Shown: piece after piece, positions 5,634-13,474 of the stretch
Layout: the number at the start of each line of letters is the position of its first letter
Position numbering within the stretch: the first letter of the stretch is position 1
Origin: a virus
DNA length: 26,073 bases
IMG/VR virus record: IMGVR_UViG_3300027987_000201
Coordinates: 1-26,073 of that record
Direction: 5' to 3' (one strand)
Notes under the pieces: model-generated
Told to the model about the DNA's origin: nothing
Seen by the model: only the letters and a program-made list of their open reading frames with translations
Database searches by the model: none
Translations under genes and position numbers: made by a program

Positions 5634-5923
5634 ACATCCATCAAATCAAGCAATGGGTTCAGAATAATCTTCGGTATGAAGAGAACAGCCGCAAAAGCAA
5701 CCGAGAAATGCTACAGGCGGCTCTTCCGCTTTCTGCAAAGATGGAAGCCTTGTCCGCGCTTGTGCAACCCGATTATTCGCGCTCATGGGGCATCGATATC
5801 AGTGGCAAATGGGATGGCTATGTGGATCTATCCGTCACCAAGTCGATGGGTGCATCGTTCGCCTATCTCAAAGGCGCAGATGGGACGATTCATGATGACA
5901 CGTATTATCCCGTCAACAGGTAG
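5630..5923 (+). CDS. GH25 endolysin, N-terminal part, ended by an in-frame amber codon
   Basis: After a ~50-residue helical leader the protein enters the start of a glycoside hydrolase 25 lysozyme domain: SWGIDISGKWDG with the conserved Asp at residue 56, then ASFAYLKGADGTIHDDTYY. GH25 enzymes cleave the MurNAc-GlcNAc bond of peptidoglycan. A TAG at 5921-5923 (codon 98) stops it at PVNR. The same frame continues without another stop as KALDADLPHGPYFWLYR, exactly the expected next part of the fold, so TAG replaces a sense codon (CAG is one base away). As read here, the 97-residue product lacks the active site DFE and cannot be a working lysozyme unless the amber is suppressed. Confidence 0.75.
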   Translation: MNIHQIKQWVQNNLRYEENSRKSNREMLQAALPLSAKMEALSALVQPDYSRSWGIDISGKWDGYVDLSVTKSMGASFAYLKGADGTIHDDTYYPVNR

Positions 5924-5992
5924 AAAGCGCTCGATGCCGATCTTCCGCATGGTCCCTATTTCTGGCTGTATCGAAACTCAAATGTCTCTGGC

Positions 5993-6724
5993 GTGGCGCA
6001 GGCGCAAAGCTGGGCGAATTTCGTAAATAAATATCCGCCCGTTCTGAATCCTGTCTTCGATTTCGAGTGGACAAAGTATGGCGGCCAGCCAGCCAACCCG
6101 ACATACAGCGATCTGAGAATTACGCTGACCGAATGGATACGACTCGGAAACCCGCCCCCCGACCTGTATTCTGCCAAAGGATTCATGGATGAATATGGAC
6201 AGATCCCCAGCGACATCAAGGCCATGATCCGAGGGCTATTCATCGCCAGCTATAACGAAGGCACTCCCTATATGCCGCTCGGTTACAAATCCGATGAATG
6301 GTTGAAATGGCAATTCACTCCCAGCGGCGATATGGCAATCCTTGCGCCGAATAGTTTCAACACGAAGGAAGTGGACCTGAGCTATTCTGCTGGGGAAGCA
6401 CCAACGTCACCAGATGGAGGCACCATGTACCAATGCAAGGTCAAATCAACGGCCACCCCTTATGTCAATTTGAGAGAACAAGCCAACCTCTCAAGCAGGG
6501 ATATCGGGGATATAACCCCAAACACGGAATTTCAGGCTGATGAGCTGGTGAATGGTTTTCTCCATGCCATCACACCGTTCATAGGTTACGTCTCTGCCCA
6601 ATTCGTTGACTATTCAATCATCATAACTCCGCCCCCCGATAAACAACCATTCGATGTGGCTGTGATGGTTGTGAAGGATGGTTATCGTGACGGGTTTGGC
6701 ACCGTGCATATGGAGCCGAAATAG
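5993..6724 (+). CDS. GH25 endolysin, catalytic C-terminal part with SH3-like domain
   Basis: This is the same reading frame as 5630-5923, continuing beyond the amber codon; homology resumes immediately at 5924. The segment holds the GH25 active-site DxE (NPVFDFEWTKYGG, at about 144-146 of the full chain), the WQFTPSG strand and the KEVDLSY end of the barrel. It then has a bacterial SH3-like wall-binding domain (YVNLREQANLSSRDIGDI through YVSAQFVDY). The whole chain 5630-6724 would be 364 residues. GTG 5993 is the first formal start but has no convincing Shine-Dalgarno and lies inside the catalytic fold. Amber read-through, a recent nonsense mutation or a sequencing error is more likely than independent initiation. 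It ends with TAG 6722-6724, next to ATG 6725. Confidence 0.7.
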   Translation: MAQAQSWANFVNKYPPVLNPVFDFEWTKYGGQPANPTYSDLRITLTEWIRLGNPPPDLYSAKGFMDEYGQIPSDIKAMIRGLFIASYNEGTPYMPLGYKSDEWLKWQFTPSGDMAILAPNSFNTKEVDLSYSAGEAPTSPDGGTMYQCKVKSTATPYVNLREQANLSSRDIGDITPNTEFQADELVNGFLHAITPFIGYVSAQFVDYSIIITPPPDKQPFDVAVMVVKDGYRDGFGTVHMEPK

Positions 6725-7501
6725 ATGTTGAATGTCACCATCAAAACACCCCAGCAGATCGATGAAATGATTGTGGATGTTGTGGATAAGCCCATTGTGA
6801 TCCCACCACCGAGCGTTCCCGCTGTGTGCGAGACGCTGGGACATGGCGATGCCGCCATCATGGACTACATCCCCACTGCCATAGGGAACTATGACCTCGT
6901 GAAGCTGTGCCGATCGAATAATGGGCAGACCAGTTTCAATGCGCGCAGCCAGCCTTTCGAATTCACAGATGATGATATTGCCTTTATCAAGGCGATACAG
7001 CCTGACGATGAATCCATTTATGGAGCGAAGATCGAGCAAAAATGGAACTGGCATGGATTTGGCGGAGCCAGCGGCAGGCCATATTTCAAAAGCGATGGCA
7101 TATGGAAACGAGACCTGATGGTGTATGGCCATTCGCTTGTGGCAGTTGGTGCCTCTGAAAAATTCCATACAGATTTCCCGACAGGCAAAAGCGGAATATT
7201 CGATTTTTACAAACTCAAGGGCTTCAAACGTCACATGAAGCCCGCTTATCTGGGTGAGTACGTCGATTATGTTTATCGCTGGAATTACAACGGCAGCATT
7301 CGAAACGCGCCCACACGGGTGCGGAGCGAGGTCATCCCGCTGATCGAGGCGGGTATCCTGCAGGTTTGCACCGAGAATCAGGCAGGCGGATCGAAGATCT
7401 CGATAACGAGCAAAGGTCTGAAATTCGATATTGTGCCTGATCCCGATGAATACAGCCACCCACAAGGGACGGTGTGGCTGTGGGAAGGTGCGTTGAAGTG
7501 A
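6725..7501 (+). CDS. hypothetical protein in frame with the endolysin, 258 aa
   Basis: The ORF starts with the ATG directly after the endolysin TAG (TAGATG) and is in the same frame, so suppression of that amber would join the two. GGAG at 6712-6715 lies 9 nt before ATG 6725, enough for independent translation. The N-terminus has a proline-rich stretch (KPIVIPPPSVPAVC). The rest looks like a globular beta-rich domain with many aromatic residues (KIEQKWNWHGFGG, EYVDYVYRWNYNG, TVWLWEGALK). I recognise no family. It could be an added wall-binding module, a lysis accessory or an unrelated virion protein. Its TGA overlaps the GTG of the small terminase gene. Confidence 0.55.
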   Translation: MLNVTIKTPQQIDEMIVDVVDKPIVIPPPSVPAVCETLGHGDAAIMDYIPTAIGNYDLVKLCRSNNGQTSFNARSQPFEFTDDDIAFIKAIQPDDESIYGAKIEQKWNWHGFGGASGRPYFKSDGIWKRDLMVYGHSLVAVGASEKFHTDFPTGKSGIFDFYKLKGFKRHMKPAYLGEYVDYVYRWNYNGSIRNAPTRVRSEVIPLIEAGILQVCTENQAGGSKISITSKGLKFDIVPDPDEYSHPQGTVWLWEGALK

Positions 7502-8226
7502 GCATCAAACGTGTAACGCAATTGGAGCTTGAGAACTTCGCGCAGGGCATCACAGAAGTGGATGACGCCGATGCGCGTGTTCCGCTTTCTGTGGCCGATG
7601 TGCGTGCGCAAGAGATGGCATTCATCAAAACGCTGCGTGATACGGGCAAGCTCAGCGCGGATGAAGAAGTGCCGAATTGGGCTGATGTGTATCAGAAGCT
7701 GGTCAATGCGAACCTTCGTCCGCGATTGGCGGCGTATATCGCATGGGCCACGATGCCGAAGAAATATCGTTACCCTGAAACGCAGGACAAGCTGGCGACC
7801 GAAGTTCTCGGTCTCACCTCAGACCGTGCCATCGCCACGTGGCGCAAGAAGTATCCAGAGATCGACATGATGATCTCGGAACTGCAGGCTGAAGCGATGC
7901 TGGAATACCGCCCAGGCGCGTTTCATGCTCTCGGGACAGTTGCTTCAGACCCGAGCTACCGAGCCAACCCTGACAGGCGTCTCTTCTTTGAGATGACGAA
8001 GGATTACACGCCGCGCGTTAAGAACGAGATCGACGATGGCAAGGGTGTGGGTCGCAAGATACTCGGCGGATTGAAGAAACTCTCCAATGCAGAACTTATC
8101 GCCGCGCTTGGAACCGATGCGCTTGAACTGATGAAGGAATTGGAAGAAGAACTTTCTGAAAACGAGGATGTGCAGGGAGACCCTGCCCCTACAAGCGCAA
8201 CTGAGGAAGAAGATGCTGGCGAATAA
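7498..8226 (+). CDS. terminase small subunit-like DNA-binding protein, 242 aa
   Basis: Residues ~85-130 contain a helix-turn-helix pattern, YRYPETQDKLATEVLG then SDRAIATWRKKYPEID, like that in phBC6A51-type small terminase subunits, which recognise phage DNA for packaging. The C-terminus is acidic (ELMKELEEELSENEDV). It lies immediately upstream of the large terminase, the standard pairing. I chose GTG 7498, which overlaps the upstream TGA (GTGA) and follows GAAGGTG. An ATG at 7474 would overlap the previous gene more. The tail segment VQGDPAPT is encoded by a small palindrome that looks like a dispersed repeat, so the natural C-terminus may have been shorter. Confidence 0.75.
   Translation: MSIKRVTQLELENFAQGITEVDDADARVPLSVADVRAQEMAFIKTLRDTGKLSADEEVPNWADVYQKLVNANLRPRLAAYIAWATMPKKYRYPETQDKLATEVLGLTSDRAIATWRKKYPEIDMMISELQAEAMLEYRPGAFHALGTVASDPSYRANPDRRLFFEMTKDYTPRVKNEIDDGKGVGRKILGGLKKLSNAELIAALGTDALELMKELEEELSENEDVQGDPAPTSATEEEDAGE
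8173..8185. repeat. small repeat-like palindrome at the terminase gene junction
   Basis: CAGGG-AGA-CCCTG is a perfect 5-bp stem with a 3-nt loop, followed by CCCCTACA. The sequence around it resembles short GC-rich dispersed bacterial repeats. It lies in the 3' end of the small terminase gene and 27 bp before the ATG of the large subunit. The stem is short, so this is the weakest of the palindromes. Confidence 0.3.
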
Positions 8227-9796
8227 TCACGATGCGATCAAGGATGAATTACGCAGCCGCTTGATGGCGGAGCGTGATTTCCTTACCTTCTGCCAGCACG
8301 TGGACAGGAAGCATCCGACCGATGCGAAGCATGTGCAGGTATTGGCGCACAAGCTCGAACAGGTTGCGAAGTACATCCTGACAGGCGGGGTGGAAGGCAT
8401 TTCGCGTTTGATGGTGTTCATGCCTCCGCGTTATTGGAAAAGCCAGACCGCTTCGCGCAAGTTCCCTGCCTGGTTATTGGGCAAGAACCCTGACCTGCGC
8501 ATCATTCTGACCTCGTATAACGTGGACCTTGCCAGCAAACATTCCAAAGCTGTGCGCGACCTGATCCAAACCGAGGAATATTCGCAGGTGTTCGGGCAGC
8601 TCTCTTCGAACGATGCGCCTGTGGAATTGGACCCTGACAGCAAGGCTTCGGTGGGCTGGGAGATCGCAGACCATAACGGCGGGATGCACGCCGCGGGCGT
8701 TGGAGGCGGTATCACAGGCTTCGGGGCGAACCTGTTCATCATCGATGATCCAGTCAAAGGCAGGAAAGAAGCGAGTTCCGAGACGATATCCGATGACCAG
8801 TACGAATGGTACAAGTCCACGGCTTATACACGTTTGGAAGACCACGGCGCGATCATCGTCATCCAAACGCGCTGGGATGTGAAGGACCTTTCGGGTCGTC
8901 TGCTCGAGGCGATGGTCTCTGATGAGGAAGCCGATCAATGGGACGTGGTGTTCATGCCCGCGATCGCTCCCGATGAAAAGGAATATCCGAAGAACGAAGA
9001 AGAGTTCCGCGAGAACCTTTTGGGCGGCGTGTTCCTGCCGATGGATGGTGACCAGCTCGGGCGCAAGCCTGGCGAACCGTTATGGCCGAAGAAGCATGAC
9101 ATTCAGGCTTTGCGCATCAAGAAAGCCAATATGGATGACTTTGAGTTCGCGGCGCAGTATGACCAGATGCCGAAACTCGCCAAAGGCAATTTCTTCGATG
9201 AAGACGATTTCGATATCGTGCCGCGCGCGCCTGAAGGTTTGCAGTGGTATCGCTATGTGGACCTGGCTTTGGGCAAGACCCAGCAAAGCGATTTCAATGC
9301 GACGGCTGCGGTGGGTATGGACCACAACGGTGAGATGTACATCCGAGACATGATCCGTGAGAGAAACCTTGACCTGTTCATGGGCGATCTGAAAGTTGCG
9401 ATGCTAAGCGATAAAGAGCACGGCGTCATTTGGGGCATTGAAGACAATGCCTTTCAATCGTTGGTGGTGAAGCAATTTCTCAAGGATAAGAGCCTTGCGA
9501 AGATCTCCATCATCGGCGTTACGCGAAGCAGTGGCGAAGGCGATAAAACGCAATGGGCACAGCCCTGGCGTTTGCGTTCAAAACAAAAGATGGTCCACCT
9601 GGTTCGCGGTGCATGGAACTTAACTTTCAAACGAGAGGCGACTTCCTTCCCGAAAGGCGCGAACGATGACCAGGTTGATTCGGTCAGCGGCGGGAACCAG
9701 ATGATCGCTGATGATGTAAGCGGCACGAACCGCACGGCAAGCAGTGAAGCGGTGGTGGTTTCGGCAGAGCAATTATTTGCAGATATTTTGATGTAG
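8213..9796 (+). CDS. terL: terminase large subunit, 527 aa
   Basis: This is the packaging motor that hydrolyses ATP to fill the prohead and cuts the concatemer. The ATPase half has a Walker A-like MPPRYWKSQTAS at residues 70-81 (the PPRxxKS form typical of phage terminases, with Trp where Gly is common) and Walker B LFIIDDP at 174-180, followed by a Thr/Gln-rich coupling segment IVIQTRWD. The RNase H-like nuclease half has acidic residues at YVDLALGK (D350), IEDNAFQS and NDDQVDSVSG (484-493). ATG 8213 follows GAGGAAG and overlaps the small-subunit gene by 14 bp. The gene ends in TAG, whose G is also the first base of the palindromic repeat at 9796. Confidence 0.95.
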   Translation: MLANNHDAIKDELRSRLMAERDFLTFCQHVDRKHPTDAKHVQVLAHKLEQVAKYILTGGVEGISRLMVFMPPRYWKSQTASRKFPAWLLGKNPDLRIILTSYNVDLASKHSKAVRDLIQTEEYSQVFGQLSSNDAPVELDPDSKASVGWEIADHNGGMHAAGVGGGITGFGANLFIIDDPVKGRKEASSETISDDQYEWYKSTAYTRLEDHGAIIVIQTRWDVKDLSGRLLEAMVSDEEADQWDVVFMPAIAPDEKEYPKNEEEFRENLLGGVFLPMDGDQLGRKPGEPLWPKKHDIQALRIKKANMDDFEFAAQYDQMPKLAKGNFFDEDDFDIVPRAPEGLQWYRYVDLALGKTQQSDFNATAAVGMDHNGEMYIRDMIRERNLDLFMGDLKVAMLSDKEHGVIWGIEDNAFQSLVVKQFLKDKSLAKISIIGVTRSSGEGDKTQWAQPWRLRSKQKMVHLVRGAWNLTFKREATSFPKGANDDQVDSVSGGNQMIADDVSGTNRTASSEAVVVSAEQLFADILM

Positions 9797-9833
9797 GTCT
9801 CGATACGCCGCTGAGTACAGCGGCTACTCGACC
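9796..9833. repeat. REP-like palindrome of GGTCTCGATA type (copy 3)
   Basis: The element runs from GGTCTCGATA to CTACTCGACC, with a perfect central stem GCCGCTG (9807-9813), AGTA, CAGCGGC (9818-9824). It resembles a widely dispersed class of bacterial intergenic palindromes. It begins within the stop codon of the large terminase gene and ends 3 bp before the AAGGAG (9836-9841) of the capsid gene. Confidence 0.65.
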
Positions 9834-9848
9834 ACAAGGAGAAATGAC

Positions 9849-12143
9849 ATGGCAAAGAAATTCAATGAACGTGTGGATGCGCAGGTGGTGCTCGAAGAAC
9901 GTGAAGAGGGCAAGCCGCGCAAGATCAAGATCGAAGGTGCAATCACGGCGGATGTTGTGAATGGCAACAAACGCCGATATCCTGCTGATGTAGTGCGTTC
10001 AGCGGTGGAGGAACTCCAAGGCCATCTGAACGAAAGCGCAGGGCAGGGACGTGCCATTCAGCTCCTCGGCGAGGCAGAACATCCGTCAGACAAGGGCGGG
10101 CGGGCCAACCTGCTGGAAACCGTAACCAAGTGGGAGAACGTGCAGTTCGACGGCGCACGTGTTGATCTCACTGGCCGCATTCTGGAAACCAGCAAAGGCA
10201 AAGACATCCTGACCCTGATGGAAGGCGGCGTGATGCCAGGCGTGAGTCTGCGTGGATACGGTGAAGGCAAAAACACTGGAAAGGGCGATAACAAGATCTT
10301 CGAAGTTTCGGAGCTGCATATCACAGGCTTTGACCTGGTGTTGGAACCGAGCTTCGAGAACTCCGCCCAATTAATTGAATCAATCCAAGGAGATGATGAA
10401 ATGACCCCTGAGGAACTCCTCAAACTGTTGAAAGAACACCCCGAAGTTTTCGAGGGTATTACCGAAGCCCAGGTGAAGAAGATGGGCGAAACCCAATTGA
10501 AGGCGCTCGAAGAGCAGGTCCGCGCGGCGCTGGGGATCGATGGCAAGGCCGATATCGCCGAGTCATTGAAGGGCATGGCTGAGAAGGCTCGCAAGTTCGA
10601 AGAGAGCCAGAAGGTCTCCGCCATCGATGAAGCGAAGAAGGCAGCCTGCAAGGACCTTCCGTTCGGCGAGAAATTCAACAAGATGTTCACCGAGAGCATC
10701 GAGGAAGCCGAATTCGACAGCCCCGAAGCTGTGAAGAAGTTCGCCGAATCCCTGCACAAGCAGTACAGCAAGATCACTGCGGATCTCAAGCTGAAGGGCA
10801 TGGGCTTCGTGGAAGGCAAAGGCCTGCAGGTGCGCGGTCCCGTTCTCGAGAGTGAGACGGGCACGCCTGAGTTCGCGCGTGCGAGCTTCGAGTTGAGCGA
10901 ATCCATCCGCCGCGTGGAGATGTCTGATACGCGCGATTGGAACAAGCCTGTGAGCTTGAACGAGAAGTTCACGAAGATGCTGCTCACCCGCTTCGATGCG
11001 CTCCACAAGCAAAAACTGCTCGCTGAGAGCAAGGCGCTCGAGGAAGCCGAGATCACCACGGACCTGAACCTGCCCTATTCCGTCAGCCGCGCGCTGATCG
11101 AAGAGGCGTTCCCGAACCTGGTGGCATCTGGCATCTTCGATGTGGGCATCATGAACAACAGCCCCGAGCTGTTGTACTTCGAAACATTCAGCGGCGACAG
11201 CGGCTACACTGGCACAGTGACCGATGAAGTTGTGACGGGCGGCGCGGAAGAGGTATGGTATGCGCTCGCTCATGGACGTGTCACGCCAGGGACCGTGGTG
11301 GTCACATCGAACCCCGCTGGCACCACCTATGTGGAAGGCACTGACTTTGTGATCGATTACGGCGCAGGCCGCATTAAGTTCCTTTCGGCTGGCTCGATCA
11401 ATGCGAACGATGTGCTTGTGGATTACGGCTACACCGCCGTGCGTGATGGCGAGATGGCCGTGATACAACGCGGTGAGATCAACCTGAGCTACATCACCAT
11501 CACCGCTGCGGCAGACCGCCTGGCTGACCAGATCAGCCGTGAGGCGATCGTGTTCGCCGCTTCGCAGATGGGACTGGACGTGGTAGCCCGCACGATGGCC
11601 AACCTGGTCAAGCAACTCCGCCGCAAGATCGACCTTGGCATCATCTATGCTGCATGGTCCGCGGTCAAATCCGTTGCTTCCAATAGCGGCGGCACGTGGA
11701 CCATCGGCACCACAGATGCAGACTATGCGGAACTCGCACGCCTAATCGGTGCAACGAAGTTGATCGTCCGCAACCGCTATTACAACCCCACCTTTGTGCT
11801 GATGAGCGCCACCAATGCCGAATATCTCAGCAACTGGTCTGGCTTCAAGCGTGACGGTTTCCCCGATGCGCTTTTGACCGCGGCTGGTTTCGTTGGCAAC
11901 CTCAAAGGGCTGCCCGTTTTCCAGTCCACTGAAATGCCCGACACCGAGGTGATCGTAGGCAACCGTGAACTGGTGATGCACCGCGTCTTCCAGCCTGCGT
12001 TGATCAATGGACCATATCACACACAGGATGTGAGCACTGGCAAGTTGATCGCGGCACAGCAATACTATGTGGAAGAGTTCAACAACACGGAAACACCCGT
12101 CGAAGAAAAGGGCGCTTTCCTGACCGTGGCTTCTGGCTCATAG
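9849..12143 (+). CDS. fused prohead protease, scaffold and major capsid protein, 764 aa
   Basis: Residues 1-180 resemble the T4 gp21-type prohead protease: TADVVNGNKRRYP, GEAEHP with probable catalytic His78, GRILETSKGKD, and MPGVSLRG with probable nucleophile Ser133. Residues 185-370 are charged and helical, like a scaffold or delta domain. About 375-764 is an HK97-fold capsid protein (LPYSVSRALIEEAFP, GEINLSYITITAAADRLAD, RNRYYNPTFVLMSATN), with a beta-rich insertion around EGTDFVIDYGAGRIKF. AAGGAG at 9836-9841 serves ATG 9849. A second full Shine-Dalgarno and in-frame ATG at 10401 would yield a 580-residue scaffold-capsid protein without protease. The nested start suggests many capsid subunits and few protease fusions. 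It ends in TAG. Confidence 0.85.
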   Translation: MAKKFNERVDAQVVLEEREEGKPRKIKIEGAITADVVNGNKRRYPADVVRSAVEELQGHLNESAGQGRAIQLLGEAEHPSDKGGRANLLETVTKWENVQFDGARVDLTGRILETSKGKDILTLMEGGVMPGVSLRGYGEGKNTGKGDNKIFEVSELHITGFDLVLEPSFENSAQLIESIQGDDEMTPEELLKLLKEHPEVFEGITEAQVKKMGETQLKALEEQVRAALGIDGKADIAESLKGMAEKARKFEESQKVSAIDEAKKAACKDLPFGEKFNKMFTESIEEAEFDSPEAVKKFAESLHKQYSKITADLKLKGMGFVEGKGLQVRGPVLESETGTPEFARASFELSESIRRVEMSDTRDWNKPVSLNEKFTKMLLTRFDALHKQKLLAESKALEEAEITTDLNLPYSVSRALIEEAFPNLVASGIFDVGIMNNSPELLYFETFSGDSGYTGTVTDEVVTGGAEEVWYALAHGRVTPGTVVVTSNPAGTTYVEGTDFVIDYGAGRIKFLSAGSINANDVLVDYGYTAVRDGEMAVIQRGEINLSYITITAAADRLADQISREAIVFAASQMGLDVVARTMANLVKQLRRKIDLGIIYAAWSAVKSVASNSGGTWTIGTTDADYAELARLIGATKLIVRNRYYNPTFVLMSATNAEYLSNWSGFKRDGFPDALLTAAGFVGNLKGLPVFQSTEMPDTEVIVGNRELVMHRVFQPALINGPYHTQDVSTGKLIAAQQYYVEEFNNTETPVEEKGAFLTVASGS
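10387..10403 (+). promoter_or_regulatory. internal ribosome binding site and start of the scaffold-capsid product
   Basis: AAGGAG (10387-10392), an 8-nt spacer and ATG (10401-10403) lie inside the protease-capsid gene and in its frame (codon 185). The following residues, MTPEELLKLLKEHPEV, look like a natural N-terminus of a scaffold or delta domain. This is as strong as any ribosome binding site in the window. It marks either a functional nested gene or the relic of two genes fused by loss of a stop codon. Confidence 0.65.
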
Positions 12144-12162
12144 TCATCCACATCCACCTCAC

Positions 12163-12213
12163 CTCCCCCTCTCCTAATCCCCTAACGGGGACGCTACGCA
12201 GGGAGAGGGGGAG
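12163..12213. repeat. compound REP-like palindrome (copy 4)
   Basis: CTCCCCCTCTCC (12163-12174) and GGAGAGGGGGAG (12202-12213) form a perfect 12-bp outer stem. An inner stem TCCCC (12178-12182) with GGGGA (12187-12191) around TAAC gives a branched shape. The element separates the capsid gene from the glycosyltransferase cassette and ends 19 bp before the ATG at 12233. Confidence 0.7.
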
Positions 12214-12232
12214 CAGGGCGAAGGAATAGGAA

Positions 12233-13474
12233 ATGAATTATTGGAATGAACCGATCCAATTCTTAGCGCGGACGGAACCGCATATCGAATTACTGGCTCC
12301 GATCTATCTGGCAATGGACCCGTCCATGCGCGGTGAGTTCTTCGTGCCAGAGACTTTGCTTTTGCAGGCGTTCGAATTTGGCGTGGATGCAATCGGTCTG
12401 CATGGGTCGTTGAACCAGCCGCTGGAGGTGATGCCGCCGCCGAGCCTGGCTCCGATGGTGACGACGGGATACCGTGACCTGTTGATCGCCGTGCGGTCGC
12501 ATAACAAGCGTCCGCAGATCTATTTCCAGATGGATGCGTTCAAGGCGGCAGCACAGGATAAGGTCAATTTGTTCCTGTGCCCGAATGACAGGCGGTTGGA
12601 ATGGGTCAAGAATTTCTGGCCGAACAGGTCCGCTATTTTGATGAGTGACCAGGCCGAAGTCACGGCTGAAGCGATCGCCGATTATGTGCGTGAGCGAGGC
12701 AATTTGAAAAAGATCACTGAGATCGACGGTGATAGCATCGGCATCCTATATATCGCTTTCGGAGAAAAGGCTGCCAATGCTGTGCGCGAGAGTGCCAGGA
12801 GCTTGCGGCGCGTTGGATTGCAGATCCCCGTTTGTGTGGTGGGTGATATGCCAGTGACTGGATTCCAGTTCATCGAGTGGACAGGCGAGAGCCCTTTCGA
12901 CCACACACAGCGCAGCAATTTCCAATTCCGCGCTGGTCGCATCAAGCCCAGGCTTGTGGACATAACCCCGTTCGATCGGACGCTGTATCTGGATGCGGAT
13001 ACGGAATTCATGGACGACATCATCCCAGGCTTCGAAGCGCTCAGCGAATATGACGTTGCGATCGCGCGCGAGAATCTGACCCTACATCAGCTCTACAATA
13101 AAAAGCTGGCGGGCTGGGAGATCAACATTCAAGAGCGTGACGCAACCATCAAGGAGTTGGGAGCTGGTCCGCATGTGTTCTTTTTGAACAGCGGTGTGCT
13201 TTTCTTCCGCAAATCCACGGCGGCGATCGCAGGGATGCGCCGCTGGCATGAAGCATGGATGGAATGGCAGCAATGGGATGAACAACTCGCCTTCATGCGC
13301 GCCTTCCATCGCACGCCTAAAGCGCGTGTGAAACTGCTCGAGCCCGAATGGAATTATCCGCATCGAAGCCATAACGGAATCGTGATCTTCCATAACTATG
13401 GCAGGGGTGTGGTGCGGATGGATGCTCCCATAACTGTGAGCCATGAGCAGTTGGCGATTAGCGAGGCGGCATGA
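12233..13474 (+). CDS. GT-A type glycosyltransferase with an N-terminal extra domain, 413 aa
   Basis: The C-terminal half (about 165-413) resembles nucleotide-sugar-dependent transferases of the GT8-like group: KPRLVDITPFDRTLYLDAD with the metal-binding DxD at 254-256, FFLNSGVLFFRKS, a WDEQLAF helix, and EWNYPH with a late FHNYG. The N-terminal ~160 residues (with QAFEFGVDAIGLHG and NLFLCPNDRRLEWV) form a separate domain I cannot assign. The start ATG 12233 follows AAGGA. It is the first of four genes joined by overlaps between capsid and connector genes, so it probably glycosylates a virion protein or a surface glycan. The acceptor is unknown. Confidence 0.75.
   Translation: MNYWNEPIQFLARTEPHIELLAPIYLAMDPSMRGEFFVPETLLLQAFEFGVDAIGLHGSLNQPLEVMPPPSLAPMVTTGYRDLLIAVRSHNKRPQIYFQMDAFKAAAQDKVNLFLCPNDRRLEWVKNFWPNRSAILMSDQAEVTAEAIADYVRERGNLKKITEIDGDSIGILYIAFGEKAANAVRESARSLRRVGLQIPVCVVGDMPVTGFQFIEWTGESPFDHTQRSNFQFRAGRIKPRLVDITPFDRTLYLDADTEFMDDIIPGFEALSEYDVAIARENLTLHQLYNKKLAGWEINIQERDATIKELGAGPHVFFLNSGVLFFRKSTAAIAGMRRWHEAWMEWQQWDEQLAFMRAFHRTPKARVKLLEPEWNYPHRSHNGIVIFHNYGRGVVRMDAPITVSHEQLAISEAA

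Noticed and set aside
10058-11615. Long minus-strand open frames opposite the capsid gene
   Set aside because: They are shadows of the GC-rich coding strand. They lack ribosome binding sites and known motifs, and they face an unambiguous protease-capsid gene.
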